From Clostridia bacterium (GTDB lineage Bacteria > Bacillota > Clostridia > Oscillospirales > CAG-272): a stretch of 64,000 nt of DNA. Of this stretch, positions 32,732 to 41,559 are shown piece by piece (within the stretch, counting starts at the first letter, position 1; each line of letters starts with the position of its first letter). Where the stretch lies: positions 1-64,000 of the forward strand of contig JAFQWY010000047.1 in assembly GCA_017407225.1 (NCBI GenBank), read 5' to 3'. Position numbers and translations under genes: made by a program. The notes beneath the pieces are model-generated. The model ran no database searches, was not told the origin of the DNA, and saw only the letters and a program-made list of their open reading frames with translations.

Positions 32732-33820
32732 TCAATCTTTCCGATAGAATTCCCGGTACCATTCCGCGAATTTCCGCAGTCCTTCCCGGAGCGGAGTGGC
32801 AGGTCTGAAACCGAAATCCCGCTCCAGTGCGCTTGTATCCGCATAGGTCACGGGCACATCTCCGGCCTGCATGGGCACCAGCTTTTTGTGGGCTTCAAAA
32901 TCATAATCTTCCGGCAGAACCCCGGCTCTCACCAGCTCCTGCTGCAGAATATCCACGAAGTCCAGCAGATTTTCCGGATTGCTGTTGCCGATATTGTACA
33001 CAGCATACGGCGGCATGGGCAGTCCGTCTTCCCCGATCATGCGGTCCGGTGCCCCCTGCATCACCCGTCTCACGCCTTCCACGATATCGTCGATATAAGT
33101 AAAGTCACGTCTGCAGTTTCCGTAGTTGAAAATCTCGATGACCTGTCCGTTCAGGAGCTTGTTGGTAAATCCGAAGTACGCCATATCCGGCCGCCCCGCA
33201 GGTCCGTAAACCGTAAAGAACCGCAGACCCGTGCACGGAATATTGTACAGCTTGGCATAAGCGTGCGCCATCAACTCATTGCTTTTCTTGGTGGCGGCGT
33301 ACAGGGACACCGGATTGTCCACCTTCGCATCGGTGCTGTAGGGAACCTCTGCATTGCTGCCGTAAACGGAGGAGGAGGAAGCATACACCAGATGCTCAAC
33401 CCCGGTTCTGCCATTGTCGTAGGAATGGCGGCAGGCTTCCAGAATATTGTAGAATCCGATCAGATTGGACTGAATATAGGCATCGGGGTTCTCGATGGAA
33501 TACCGTACACCCGCCTGTGCGGCCAGATTCACGACAACCTCAGGCTGATACTTGTCAAAAATTTCGTGAATCAGCTCCGGATCGGCAATGTCGCCCAGAA
33601 TAAACGTAAATTCGGATGCGGTATGTGCCGCAGCTTCCCTGCGGATCTGCTCCAGACGCCAGTCCTTGAGGCTTACATCATAGTAGTCGGTGCGGGAATC
33701 GATCGTAACGATACGCACCGGTTCCACTGTCCGGAGCAGCTCCAGAATCAGGCTGGAACCGATGAACCCGATCCCCCCGGTCACCAGAATCGTTTTGTTT
33801 GTCAGATCTATGGTATGCAT
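32732..33820 (-). CDS. NAD-dependent epimerase, UDP-glucuronate 4-epimerase-like
   Basis: A 362-aa SDR protein: TGGIGFIGSSL (NAD loop), active-site YAATK with an upstream SSSSVYG. The run AAQAGVRYSIENPDAYIQSN is characteristic of UDP-glucuronate 4-epimerases, which interconvert UDP-GlcA and UDP-GalA. It is part of the exopolysaccharide sugar-nucleotide set with the kinase and nucleotidyltransferase downstream. Confidence 0.82.
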   Translation of the reverse strand: MHTIDLTNKTILVTGGIGFIGSSLILELLRTVEPVRIVTIDSRTDYYDVSLKDWRLEQIRREAAAHTASEFTFILGDIADPELIHEIFDKYQPEVVVNLAAQAGVRYSIENPDAYIQSNLIGFYNILEACRHSYDNGRTGVEHLVYASSSSVYGSNAEVPYSTDAKVDNPVSLYAATKKSNELMAHAYAKLYNIPCTGLRFFTVYGPAGRPDMAYFGFTNKLLNGQVIEIFNYGNCRRDFTYIDDIVEGVRRVMQGAPDRMIGEDGLPMPPYAVYNIGNSNPENLLDFVDILQQELVRAGVLPEDYDFEAHKKLVPMQAGDVPVTYADTSALERDFGFRPATPLREGLRKFAEWYREFYRKD

Positions 33821-33862
33821 GATAGTTTCTCCTTATTGCATTGCAAAAATCACGGCGGATGC

Positions 33863-35002
33863 TTACCGCTGATTCAGAATCTTTCCGATCTGCTCCAGAT
33901 ATGCCCGTACAACGGTCTGACGGTCAAATTCCCGTTCCACTTTCGCACGTCCTTCAAGTCCCATCCTTCGTCTCTCATCGTTGGGCATGGCGAGGAACTT
34001 CTCCACTGCGGCGATCAGCTCCTCCCCATTGCCGCCGGTATAGATAAACCCGTTCTTCCCTTCCTCAACGGTCTCGCGGCATCCGGGATTATCCGTGGTG
34101 ATAAGCGGTCTGCCGGAGCTTGCATTTTCCAGCAGAACATTGGACATTCCCTCACCATATGTGGATGGATGAATAATGGCGTGTGCATTCGCGATAAAGG
34201 GCTTCACATCCTTCTGACTGCCGTGGTAAATGACGATTCCCTCATCTCCGAGTTTCTTCAGATCGGATTCGTAATGGGATTCCGTCGGCTCGATGAATCC
34301 GCACATATGGAACTCCGTCCGCGGATACTTCTTCCGGATCCGCCGTGCACACTCGATGTAGTCATCCACGCCTTTTTCGTGCATGATCCGTCCGAAATAG
34401 TTGAATCGGACAATCTCACCTTCCATGCCGTTTCCACCGTCGGGATAGGGCTGAACGGGATACCGATCCAGTGCCACGCCCGAACCGGGAATCAGCCGAT
34501 GCTCGCCTTTGACCATCCCGATTTCCTGCGCCAGCTTCATATTGACGGCATTCTGGAACATGATGCATTCCGCGCCGCGGTAGGCAAAACGGAACAGTCC
34601 CATAATGATCCGCCGCATCAGCCCGGTTTTGCTCAGAACACTGCCGAATCCGGTCACGTTGTTGATGTACGGAATCCCGCGCAGTTTTGCAGCAATGCTT
34701 CCGTATACCCCCGGCTTGGCCGTATAGGTCAGAATCACATCAGGCCTGTGCTTTCCGAACAGCCTGAAGTAATGCAGAAGCAGTCCGAAATCCTTGACCA
34801 CACTGGTTCCCCTCCGGTCGATTACAGGATCATCGTACCGGTAGGTGTATTCTTTCATCAGTTCGAATTTTTCGCCGTACGGGCAGGAAATCAGCATTTC
34901 GTATCCTTCGGCGAGAATCCCGTCAATCAGTTCTTTCCGGAAACAAAACACATCATCGTCATTATTGGTCAGCAGTGCGATCAACGGTTTCTCTTTGCTC
35001 AT
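33863..35002 (-). CDS. Glycosyltransferase family 4
   Basis: A 379-aa GT-B enzyme: YTAKPGVYGSIAAKLRGIPY in the acceptor half, and NYFGRIMHEKGVDDYIECAR plus HPSTYGEGMSNVLLENASSG (EX7E-type) in the donor half. It resembles PglA-type second-step transferases, which act on the lipid-linked sugar made by the initiating sugar transferase encoded 50 bp upstream (35053). The donor is not assigned. Confidence 0.87.
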   Translation of the reverse strand: MSKEKPLIALLTNNDDDVFCFRKELIDGILAEGYEMLISCPYGEKFELMKEYTYRYDDPVIDRRGTSVVKDFGLLLHYFRLFGKHRPDVILTYTAKPGVYGSIAAKLRGIPYINNVTGFGSVLSKTGLMRRIIMGLFRFAYRGAECIMFQNAVNMKLAQEIGMVKGEHRLIPGSGVALDRYPVQPYPDGGNGMEGEIVRFNYFGRIMHEKGVDDYIECARRIRKKYPRTEFHMCGFIEPTESHYESDLKKLGDEGIVIYHGSQKDVKPFIANAHAIIHPSTYGEGMSNVLLENASSGRPLITTDNPGCRETVEEGKNGFIYTGGNGEELIAAVEKFLAMPNDERRRMGLEGRAKVEREFDRQTVVRAYLEQIGKILNQR

Positions 35003-35052
35003 CGTTCCATGCTCCTTATATAATCTTGCGCCTGCGGCGTCCGAACGGTCTG

Positions 35053-35799
35053 TCAGAGACTGTCCGAACCGATTTTTTCTTTTATGTCCGCTGTCTCATA
35101 ATCCCCGGTATACTCTTTTCCCAGAACGGAAAACACGGTCATAAACATCAGCTTAATATCATTCCAAAGGGAAAAATCCTCAATCTGCTTCAGATTGTAG
35201 TACATCTTTCCGGGCAGAATCTGTTCCACATACACTCTGTCCGTATCCTCGACCCCTTCAAGGAGTTTTGCTTCATCCTTGTACAGAATGCTTGCAAGGC
35301 TAGTCACACCGGCCGGAAGCAGGAGTGTCGCCATCATTTCCTTTGTGTACTGTTCCGTATATTTGGGAACTTCCGCACGGACGGCAACAAAGGTCATCGT
35401 ACCGCGCAGTACGTCAATGAGCTGACTGATTTCATCCAGCCGGCATCCACGGATCACCCGTCCGACCCGTGTCACTCTGGCATCCCGGTTCACGGTAACC
35501 TGCGAACCCTTATCGGCGCCCTGACACATGGAACGGAACTTGAAAATCCGGAATTTTTCGTTGTATTGTGTCACACGGACCTGTCTGTAAAACACAGGTC
35601 CCTTGCTGTCCATCTTGATTGCAAGAGCCAGAATCAGAAATACCGGCGAGAGCAGAATCAGAAGTACCGCTGAAACAACGATATCGAACACTCTTTTGAA
35701 AAACAGACTCACCTGTTTCTTTTTCAGAATATCGTAATACTTTCTGACCTCCTCGGTCTGCATTTCCGGGGGAAGCTGTTCCCATTTTCTGAGCATCAT
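35053..35799 (-). CDS. Initiating undecaprenyl-phosphate sugar transferase
   Basis: A 248-aa bacterial sugar transferase: FFKRVFDIVVSAVLLILLSP membrane helix, then MDSKGPVFYRQVRV, FKFRSM, and RLDEISQLIDVLRGTMTFVA. It moves a sugar-1-phosphate to the lipid carrier to start the repeat unit. The usual GPRPE segment reads VAVRAEVPKY here, so the first Gly-Pro and the second Pro are changed, while the catalytic RxDE is kept. Start overlaps the end of the aminotransferase gene by 4 bp. Confidence 0.85.
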   Translation of the reverse strand: MMLRKWEQLPPEMQTEEVRKYYDILKKKQVSLFFKRVFDIVVSAVLLILLSPVFLILALAIKMDSKGPVFYRQVRVTQYNEKFRIFKFRSMCQGADKGSQVTVNRDARVTRVGRVIRGCRLDEISQLIDVLRGTMTFVAVRAEVPKYTEQYTKEMMATLLLPAGVTSLASILYKDEAKLLEGVEDTDRVYVEQILPGKMYYNLKQIEDFSLWNDIKLMFMTVFSVLGKEYTGDYETADIKEKIGSDSL

Positions 35800-37016
35800 T
35801 TTATGTAATCCCTCAAAACTTCTTTATAGGTTTCAACCACATAGTCCACATCCTCATCCGTCAGACGGGTGTGCAGCGGCAGCGTGATTTCGTTTGCAAA
35901 ATGCGCATATGCATTGGGGAAATCCCCGATCCCGAATCCCAGCTTCCGGTATGCCGTATGCATCGGAAGGGGCTTATAGTGCACGTTGCACGCAATTCCC
36001 CGTTCCGCCATCCGGATGATGATTTCATTCCGCTGTTCCGGTGTGATGCCGGGGATACGGGTGAGGTACAGATGTCCGGAAGAACTGTATTCTTCGGTAT
36101 AATGCTCCAGTGTCTCCACTCCGATTGCCCGGAATGCCGCATCGTATACCGCGATGATCTCCCGGCGGCGTTTCAGCATCTCCGGATACCGTCTGAACTG
36201 AACCAGACCGATTGCGGCAGCCACGTCCGTCATGTTGCATTTATAGAAAGTATCCACGATGTCATATTCCCATGCACCCATCCGGGATTTCTGAAGAGCA
36301 TCCTTGGACTGACCATGCAGGCTGAGAAGCTGGAATTTTCTGTAAAGCTCTCCGCTGTCAATCCCGGGGATTGCCCGCCAGGTCAGCGCGCCGCCCTCCG
36401 CGGTTGTCACATTCTTCACCGCATGGAAAGAGAACGAGGAAAAATCCGCTGCGGCTCCGACCATTCTGCCGTGGTACTCCGCCCCGAACGAATGAGCCGT
36501 ATCGGCCATGACAGCGATTCTGCCCATCGCCTGCTGGATCTCACCGGAAGGACGGAACAGATGCTTTTTTCGCTCTGCGATCTCAAAAATTCTGTCGTAA
36601 TCACAGGGAATGCCCGCCAGATCCACCGGAATCACCGCCTTGGTTCTTTCGGTCACAGCCGCTTCCACGGCATCGTAATCCATTTCCAGACTGTCCGGCT
36701 GCGTATCGATCATGACGATTTTTGCACCGACATGTGCAATTACCGACGCGGATGCCGTGTAAGTATACGCCGGCACAATGACTTCATCGCCGGGTCCGAT
36801 TCCCATCACGCGAAGCGCCGATTCCGCACAGGATGTCTGGGAGTTCAGGCAGACACATTTTTCAGTACCGATCCAGTCCGCAATATTCTTTTCAAGCTGC
36901 TTCGTCCGCGGCCCGGTTGTAATCCATCCGGAACGCAGTGTCTCTGCCACTTCCTGAATCTCTTCCTCACCGATATCCGGAGGGGAAAAGGGAATCATTC
37001 GTTTGGTTTCATTCAT
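35796..37016 (-). CDS. DegT/DnrJ/EryC1-family sugar aminotransferase
   Basis: A 406-aa PLP enzyme. AGGAG lies 9 nt before ATG 37016; a longer frame to 37064 has no such site. PLP motifs: MADTAHSFGAEYHG (cofactor ring) and SFHAVKNVTTAEGG, with the lysine forming the Schiff base. It probably makes an amino sugar from a keto-sugar nucleotide. No obvious 4,6-dehydratase that would supply the keto substrate is seen nearby. Confidence 0.88.
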   Translation of the reverse strand: MNETKRMIPFSPPDIGEEEIQEVAETLRSGWITTGPRTKQLEKNIADWIGTEKCVCLNSQTSCAESALRVMGIGPGDEVIVPAYTYTASASVIAHVGAKIVMIDTQPDSLEMDYDAVEAAVTERTKAVIPVDLAGIPCDYDRIFEIAERKKHLFRPSGEIQQAMGRIAVMADTAHSFGAEYHGRMVGAAADFSSFSFHAVKNVTTAEGGALTWRAIPGIDSGELYRKFQLLSLHGQSKDALQKSRMGAWEYDIVDTFYKCNMTDVAAAIGLVQFRRYPEMLKRRREIIAVYDAAFRAIGVETLEHYTEEYSSSGHLYLTRIPGITPEQRNEIIIRMAERGIACNVHYKPLPMHTAYRKLGFGIGDFPNAYAHFANEITLPLHTRLTDEDVDYVVETYKEVLRDYIK

Positions 37017-37086
37017 GGGTTGTATCTCCTGTGTTGTACAATATTGAGTCCCGCCATACTCCATATGACCGTTCCGACCGCTTTCT

Positions 37087-38256
37087 CTATACGTCCAGAT
37101 CCCGGAACAGCCGCATCAGTTCATTCACTTTGTCCTGCTGAATATCCGATGACACACGGTACTCCTGCAGAGCTGTTTTCGCCTTGTCTTTATCGGTTAT
37201 TCTGCACCACCGCTTCACCGTATAGTACGGATACAGAAACGGGTATTTTTCCAGTTTGGGATAGGAGGCGCAGAATTCTCTGTACGGAATAAAAATCCGC
37301 TGAAAAATATACTTCGCCTGCCCCGGAGCTTTGGTTTTCCGTGCCGTTACCCTGGTCTGCATACTGCCGAAAACGCCGCCCTCGATGATATACTGCTCCA
37401 TCCGGGCGGTAATATCATCGTGCTCCGCTTCCCCGTACCAGACGGCAGCCAGTTTCTCCACGTTTTCCGCGAAAGTCAGGATCCGGCATTCTTCGCACAT
37501 CTTGTGGAAACTCTCTCTGTCAATCTGCAGATTCTGTTCCAGGAGGAAGATATCCGTGACAAATTTCACGCCGCATCCGCCGTTTGTGAAATGATACAGC
37601 ATATGGGCAAACGCATGGAACAGCAGGTATTCCGGGGTCATTTCATAGCGGAAGCTGTCCGCCTCGGCCGGCTTTGCAAAGTCCCAGACTCTTTCCAGAC
37701 ATCGGTCAATATTTTCCATGTTTTCTTTGATGCTGAAATGAAGCTCCAGCAGCATTCCGTCAGGGGAATACATGGCAATATCGTGGTATTTGGAGTCCTG
37801 TACAGTATACCCCAGAGCAGAAACCAGAGCGTTTTTTGCGTGCTCCAGATCTTCTTCATGCACCAGGATATCAATGTCACAGCTTGTCCGCATCCATTCT
37901 TCCGGGTAATACTTCCGGATCACGGCACCCTTCAGCGGAACGAAAACAATCTCCTCGTCCTCAAACAGCCGGAATATTTTGTTTTTTTCGTTTTCCATGG
38001 TCTCGTACCGCACGAGAGCATGGTACATACTCTGCCGGAACGCCGCCGCTGTCCGATCATCGGAAAGGAGCTTCAGCTTTTTCAGCGCCACCGCCGGTAT
38101 ATGGGTCATATCCTGCTTCCGGGAAAGGGCGTACAGCTGCTCCAGTGTCTCCGGGGTGATCTGCTGTAACATATCCGGGGGGACGGGAGTTCTGCAGATT
38201 TCACTCCGCAGCAGGTTTATGAATAGTTCGATGATTTGGTTCACTTTGTGTATCAC
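37087..38256 (-). CDS. Nucleotidyltransferase-family protein (NTP_transf_5-like)
   Basis: A 389-aa protein with FVPLKGAVIRKYYPEEWMRT and SCDIDILVHEEDLEHA, the GS/DxD-like pattern of the uncharacterised nucleotidyltransferase family found in polysaccharide and peptide clusters. Its biochemical role is unknown. The apparent start is GTG 38256 with a weak ribosome site. Its first about 15 codons are duplicated as a remnant at 39279-39340. Confidence 0.7.
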   Translation of the reverse strand: MIHKVNQIIELFINLLRSEICRTPVPPDMLQQITPETLEQLYALSRKQDMTHIPAVALKKLKLLSDDRTAAAFRQSMYHALVRYETMENEKNKIFRLFEDEEIVFVPLKGAVIRKYYPEEWMRTSCDIDILVHEEDLEHAKNALVSALGYTVQDSKYHDIAMYSPDGMLLELHFSIKENMENIDRCLERVWDFAKPAEADSFRYEMTPEYLLFHAFAHMLYHFTNGGCGVKFVTDIFLLEQNLQIDRESFHKMCEECRILTFAENVEKLAAVWYGEAEHDDITARMEQYIIEGGVFGSMQTRVTARKTKAPGQAKYIFQRIFIPYREFCASYPKLEKYPFLYPYYTVKRWCRITDKDKAKTALQEYRVSSDIQQDKVNELMRLFRDLDV

Positions 38257-38329
38257 TTTTCTTTACAACCTGCATTTAATAACTGTTATAATAATCAAAA
38301 ATACCAATGATAGTTTATACAATTATGCA

Positions 38330-39202
38330 TTATCTTATATGATACCACCATTCATTAATCTTCGCCGGTAGTCTCTTTATTCTTTTCCAGTAATAATACG
38401 AGCCTTCTACCAAACCACTTGGCTTAACCATTTTCTTATTGTTAACCACAATCGGTCTTTCTATATGTTCCGAAGAAGGGTATACACCCAAATTATTATA
38501 GTCTACTTTTATTCCATGTTTCTCAAATAGATATTGTGTGTTTTTCATCCACTTTCCATTCGTAATAGCTGTTCCGTCGAAAAGAGAATGATTATAACTA
38601 TAAATTACTGGATATTTTTCATTATACTGCATAATATGTTCTTTCATCCTTCTTGCTCTTATTCCAGCATAATGCTCAAACTCCCATGGACTTTCATTGC
38701 TTCTTAAAATTTTCATAAGAAAATCTTTTCTGTACAGAGTTGCTGTTACGACAATATTCAGACGTTCATAATTTCTCTCCCAAAGAAGATCTTCTGTATC
38801 TTCATGTGGTTTATGAGATTGAGTAATATGAGTTACACCGATATTCTTATGTGCATTCATATATTCCAATACTTTTTCAAACATTTCTGCATTAAATGGT
38901 GCATCTAAGAAAAAGTCTTCCAGTAATAAAAACACATATTCTGATTGTATTTGACTTACTACATTTAACAATCTTTGTCCCCACGCCAGACCCAAATCGC
39001 TGTTAATAACTTGAACATTCATATAGTCACAAACATATTTCTTTTGTTCTGTATTAAGAACTATTGGATACGGACAATTATTCCAATACAAATGTATAAG
39101 TCTGAAAAAAGGATCCCATGCATCTGCATATTTATCACACGAACTCACTAAAACAGTTACATCTGCCTGTTGTTCTTTCCCGAGATTGTGTTTTGTTTCC
39201 AT
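38330..39202 (-). CDS. GT-A-like glycosyltransferase, AT-rich insert
   Basis: A 290-aa protein with a nucleotide-sugar-type acidic motif EYVFLLLEDFFL and the N-terminal strand DVTVLVSSCDKYADAW. Its base composition is far richer in A and T than its neighbours, and the duplicated start of the neighbouring gene plus a tandem repeat lie next to it, so recent acquisition is likely. Donor and acceptor are unknown. Confidence 0.72.
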   Translation of the reverse strand: METKHNLGKEQQADVTVLVSSCDKYADAWDPFFRLIHLYWNNCPYPIVLNTEQKKYVCDYMNVQVINSDLGLAWGQRLLNVVSQIQSEYVFLLLEDFFLDAPFNAEMFEKVLEYMNAHKNIGVTHITQSHKPHEDTEDLLWERNYERLNIVVTATLYRKDFLMKILRSNESPWEFEHYAGIRARRMKEHIMQYNEKYPVIYSYNHSLFDGTAITNGKWMKNTQYLFEKHGIKVDYNNLGVYPSSEHIERPIVVNNKKMVKPSGLVEGSYYYWKRIKRLPAKINEWWYHIR

Positions 39203-39242
39203 TATGTTTTACAACCCTTTCCATTATGTTTTACAACCCTTT
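39199..39242. repeat. Two tandem 22-bp repeats
   Basis: Perfect copies at 39199-39220 and 39221-39242 (CCATTATGTTTTACAACC...). The first copy overlaps the start codon region of the AT-rich glycosyltransferase. Confidence 0.9.
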
Positions 39243-39278
39243 CAATGTGTTTATTACTCTTCCTTTACCACATACTAC

Positions 39279-39340
39279 ATCACCATTGATTTCCAGCAGG
39301 GTTGTGAATAATTCGATGATTTGGTTCACTTTGTGTTGGT
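39279..39340 (-). pseudogene. Remnant of a second NTP_transf_5 gene start
   Basis: The minus strand reads HKVNQIIELFTTLLEINGD, matching HKVNQIIELFINLLRSE at the start of the 37087-38256 protein, and the DNA is nearly identical over about 40 bp. The rest of that copy is missing. It flanks the AT-rich insert. Confidence 0.8.
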
Positions 39341-39408
39341 TCTCCGGATTGAGCTTCTTGAATAAACCATATGCTTTGAGTTGATTGGAACTCCGATGTG
39401 TGCCGCAA

Positions 39409-40668
39409 TTATTTCTTCTCCACGCAAGGCAGCACCGCATTGCCCCAGTCTTTGAACCAGTGCTTCAGCTTCACGGACTGCTCGCCGTGTCTGATTTCAA
39501 ACCGCAGGGCGGCGGTTCTGTCATAGAACATGACATTTCCCGACTTGTCTTCGTCATATAAAATCACATCGACCGTGTATCTGCCCGGAACCAGGAAGGA
39601 TGTGTCAAACAGGTATTCCGCCTGATTGATGCCCTTTTTGTGCGGCAGCTCTCCGCCGAACACCACACCCACCGGTGTTGTATCAATTCCGTTCACGATC
39701 ATCTTGAACAGCAGTCTTTCGTCCGCGTTTTCGCTCTTCCATGTCATGCGGAAGGGGAATTTTTCGCCGTACTCAAACTGACTGACGGAAGAGCCGGGAA
39801 TCTCCAGACTCTGCAGCAGATGCCTGCAGTTGCACTTCGGATGTCTTTTGGCGTTGGATGTATCAAAAAATGTGGTGTTGTCCAGATCCTCGTTCTTCAT
39901 GTAGACGGCAATCGCTTCGTCCGTGGGACCGTCAAACGCCTTCGTACCGTGGGAAAGAACAATGCACCTCTCACAGAGGCTCTTGACCGTTGCCATATTG
40001 TGGCTTACATACAGAATGGTACGCCCTTCTTCCGCCGCCACCTTCTTCATCCGGTCGATGCATTTGTTCTGGAAATTCACGTCCCCGACTGCCAGAACCT
40101 CATCCATAATCATGATTTCACTGTCCAGATGGGACGCAACGGCAAAGGCAAGCTTCACCTTCATCCCGCTGGAATACCGCTTCACGGGAGTGTCAATAAA
40201 CTGTCCCACCTCGGAGAACTCAACAATCTCGTCGAATTTTCTTGAAATTTCCGCTTTGTTCATTCCGAGAATGGCGCCGTTCAAATAGACGTTTTCCCGA
40301 CCGGTCAGCTCCGGATGGAATCCCGTCCCCACTTCCAGCATACTGGTGATCCGTCCGTTCATGAAAATATTCCCTTTGGTGGGGGCGGTCACCCGGCAGA
40401 TCAGCTTCAGAATGGTGGATTTCCCGGCTCCGTTGTGGCCGATGATACCGATGGTCTCGCCTTTCTTTACTTCAAAGGACAGATCGTCCAGAGCCAGAAA
40501 GCGTTCGTTTTTGTCATGTGCTTTCTGCCCGATCTTCAGGTTCGGGTCTTCCTGTTTTCTCAGCTTTGCAATCTTCGACTGGATCTCAGCCTTCAAGGTT
40601 GCTCCGCCGATGGCACCCAGACGGTATTCCTTGGAGACATGATCCACTTTTATCGCCAATTCGTTCAT
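39409..40668 (-). CDS. wzt: ABC-2 polysaccharide exporter ATPase, Wzt/TagH type
   Basis: A 419-aa protein: Walker A GHNGAGKST, signature YSSGMKVKLAFA, Walker B IMIMDEVLAVGD, then a beta-rich C-terminal extension of about 150 residues like the Wzt carbohydrate-binding domain that reads the polymer end. It powers export of finished, lipid-linked polysaccharide with the permease encoded 10 bp upstream. Confidence 0.92.
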   Translation of the reverse strand: MNELAIKVDHVSKEYRLGAIGGATLKAEIQSKIAKLRKQEDPNLKIGQKAHDKNERFLALDDLSFEVKKGETIGIIGHNGAGKSTILKLICRVTAPTKGNIFMNGRITSMLEVGTGFHPELTGRENVYLNGAILGMNKAEISRKFDEIVEFSEVGQFIDTPVKRYSSGMKVKLAFAVASHLDSEIMIMDEVLAVGDVNFQNKCIDRMKKVAAEEGRTILYVSHNMATVKSLCERCIVLSHGTKAFDGPTDEAIAVYMKNEDLDNTTFFDTSNAKRHPKCNCRHLLQSLEIPGSSVSQFEYGEKFPFRMTWKSENADERLLFKMIVNGIDTTPVGVVFGGELPHKKGINQAEYLFDTSFLVPGRYTVDVILYDEDKSGNVMFYDRTAALRFEIRHGEQSVKLKHWFKDWGNAVLPCVEKK

Positions 40669-40678
40669 TGTTCTCTCC

Positions 40679-41554
40679 TCATACCGTATCCATGAATGTC
40701 TTTTCCACCTTGCCGAACATCACAACGCCGAGCGCAAGAACCAGCAGTGTGGTAACCCAGCTGATGCCGTAATACAGCCAGTCCACCGCACCGGTGCCGA
40801 GATAGGCGTACCGGAACATATTGACGATCGGTGTGACCGGGTTCAGCATATACAGATCGTAGAATTTTCCTCCCGGCATCAGGACGGATCGGCTGAACAT
40901 ATCGTACGCCACCGGGGAGCAGTACGACCACAGGCTTACGCCGAATCCGACGACCATCTTGAGGTCACGGTATTTGGTCGTCAGCGAAGAAATGATGATG
41001 CCGAAGCCCATGCCCAGAATGGCCGTCTGCAGCAGCAGCACGGGAGTCATCAGAATGTACAGGTTGGGCACAACGCCGCTGTCCGCGATCAGGTAGTACA
41101 CAAGGAAGCACAGCATGAAGGCAAACTGGATGAAAAACGAAATAAACTGTGAAATCGCCGTGGAAATCGGCATGACCAGACGCGGGAAGTATACTTTCCC
41201 GAGAATGCCGGAGTTGCTGACAAATGTGTCGGATGTATGGGTCAGGCAACCGGAAAACAGCGTCCACATGATCGTTCCGCACAAATAGAAAATGAAGTTG
41301 GGTACACCGGCAGCGCCCAGTCCGGCGATATTTCCGAAAAATACCGAATAGACGACCGTTGTGAAAAACGGCTGGATTACCGCCCACGCGGGACCGAGAA
41401 TCGTCTGCTTGTACTGTGCGACGAAGGTACGCCGTACAAACAGAAGGATCAGGTCTTTGCACTTCACCAGTTCGCGAAGACTGAAGTTGATTTTTTTGTT
41501 ATCTGAACGGATTTCTATATCCCAGGATTGATCTTGCATTATTTTCTTTTCCAT
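40679..41554 (-). CDS. wzm: ABC-2 polysaccharide exporter permease, Wzm/TagG type
   Basis: About six membrane helices (FFTTVVYSVFFGNIAGLG, FISFFIQFAFMLCFLVYYLI, WLYYGISWVTTLLVLALG) and the typical N-terminal segment ILLFVRRTFVAQYKQTILGP. The start is uncertain between ATG 41554 and ATG 41539; a frame to 41614 would overlap the upstream gene by 55 bp. Partner of the Wzt-type ATPase. Confidence 0.9.
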   Translation of the reverse strand: MEKKIMQDQSWDIEIRSDNKKINFSLRELVKCKDLILLFVRRTFVAQYKQTILGPAWAVIQPFFTTVVYSVFFGNIAGLGAAGVPNFIFYLCGTIMWTLFSGCLTHTSDTFVSNSGILGKVYFPRLVMPISTAISQFISFFIQFAFMLCFLVYYLIADSGVVPNLYILMTPVLLLQTAILGMGFGIIISSLTTKYRDLKMVVGFGVSLWSYCSPVAYDMFSRSVLMPGGKFYDLYMLNPVTPIVNMFRYAYLGTGAVDWLYYGISWVTTLLVLALGVVMFGKVEKTFMDTV

Positions 41555-41559
41555 AAAAA

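Noticed and set aside
31574-35023. A continuous open frame of 1149 codons on the plus strand
   Set aside because: It lies antisense to four well-supported EPS genes and has no family-like motifs; medium-high GC coding DNA often leaves the opposite strand open.
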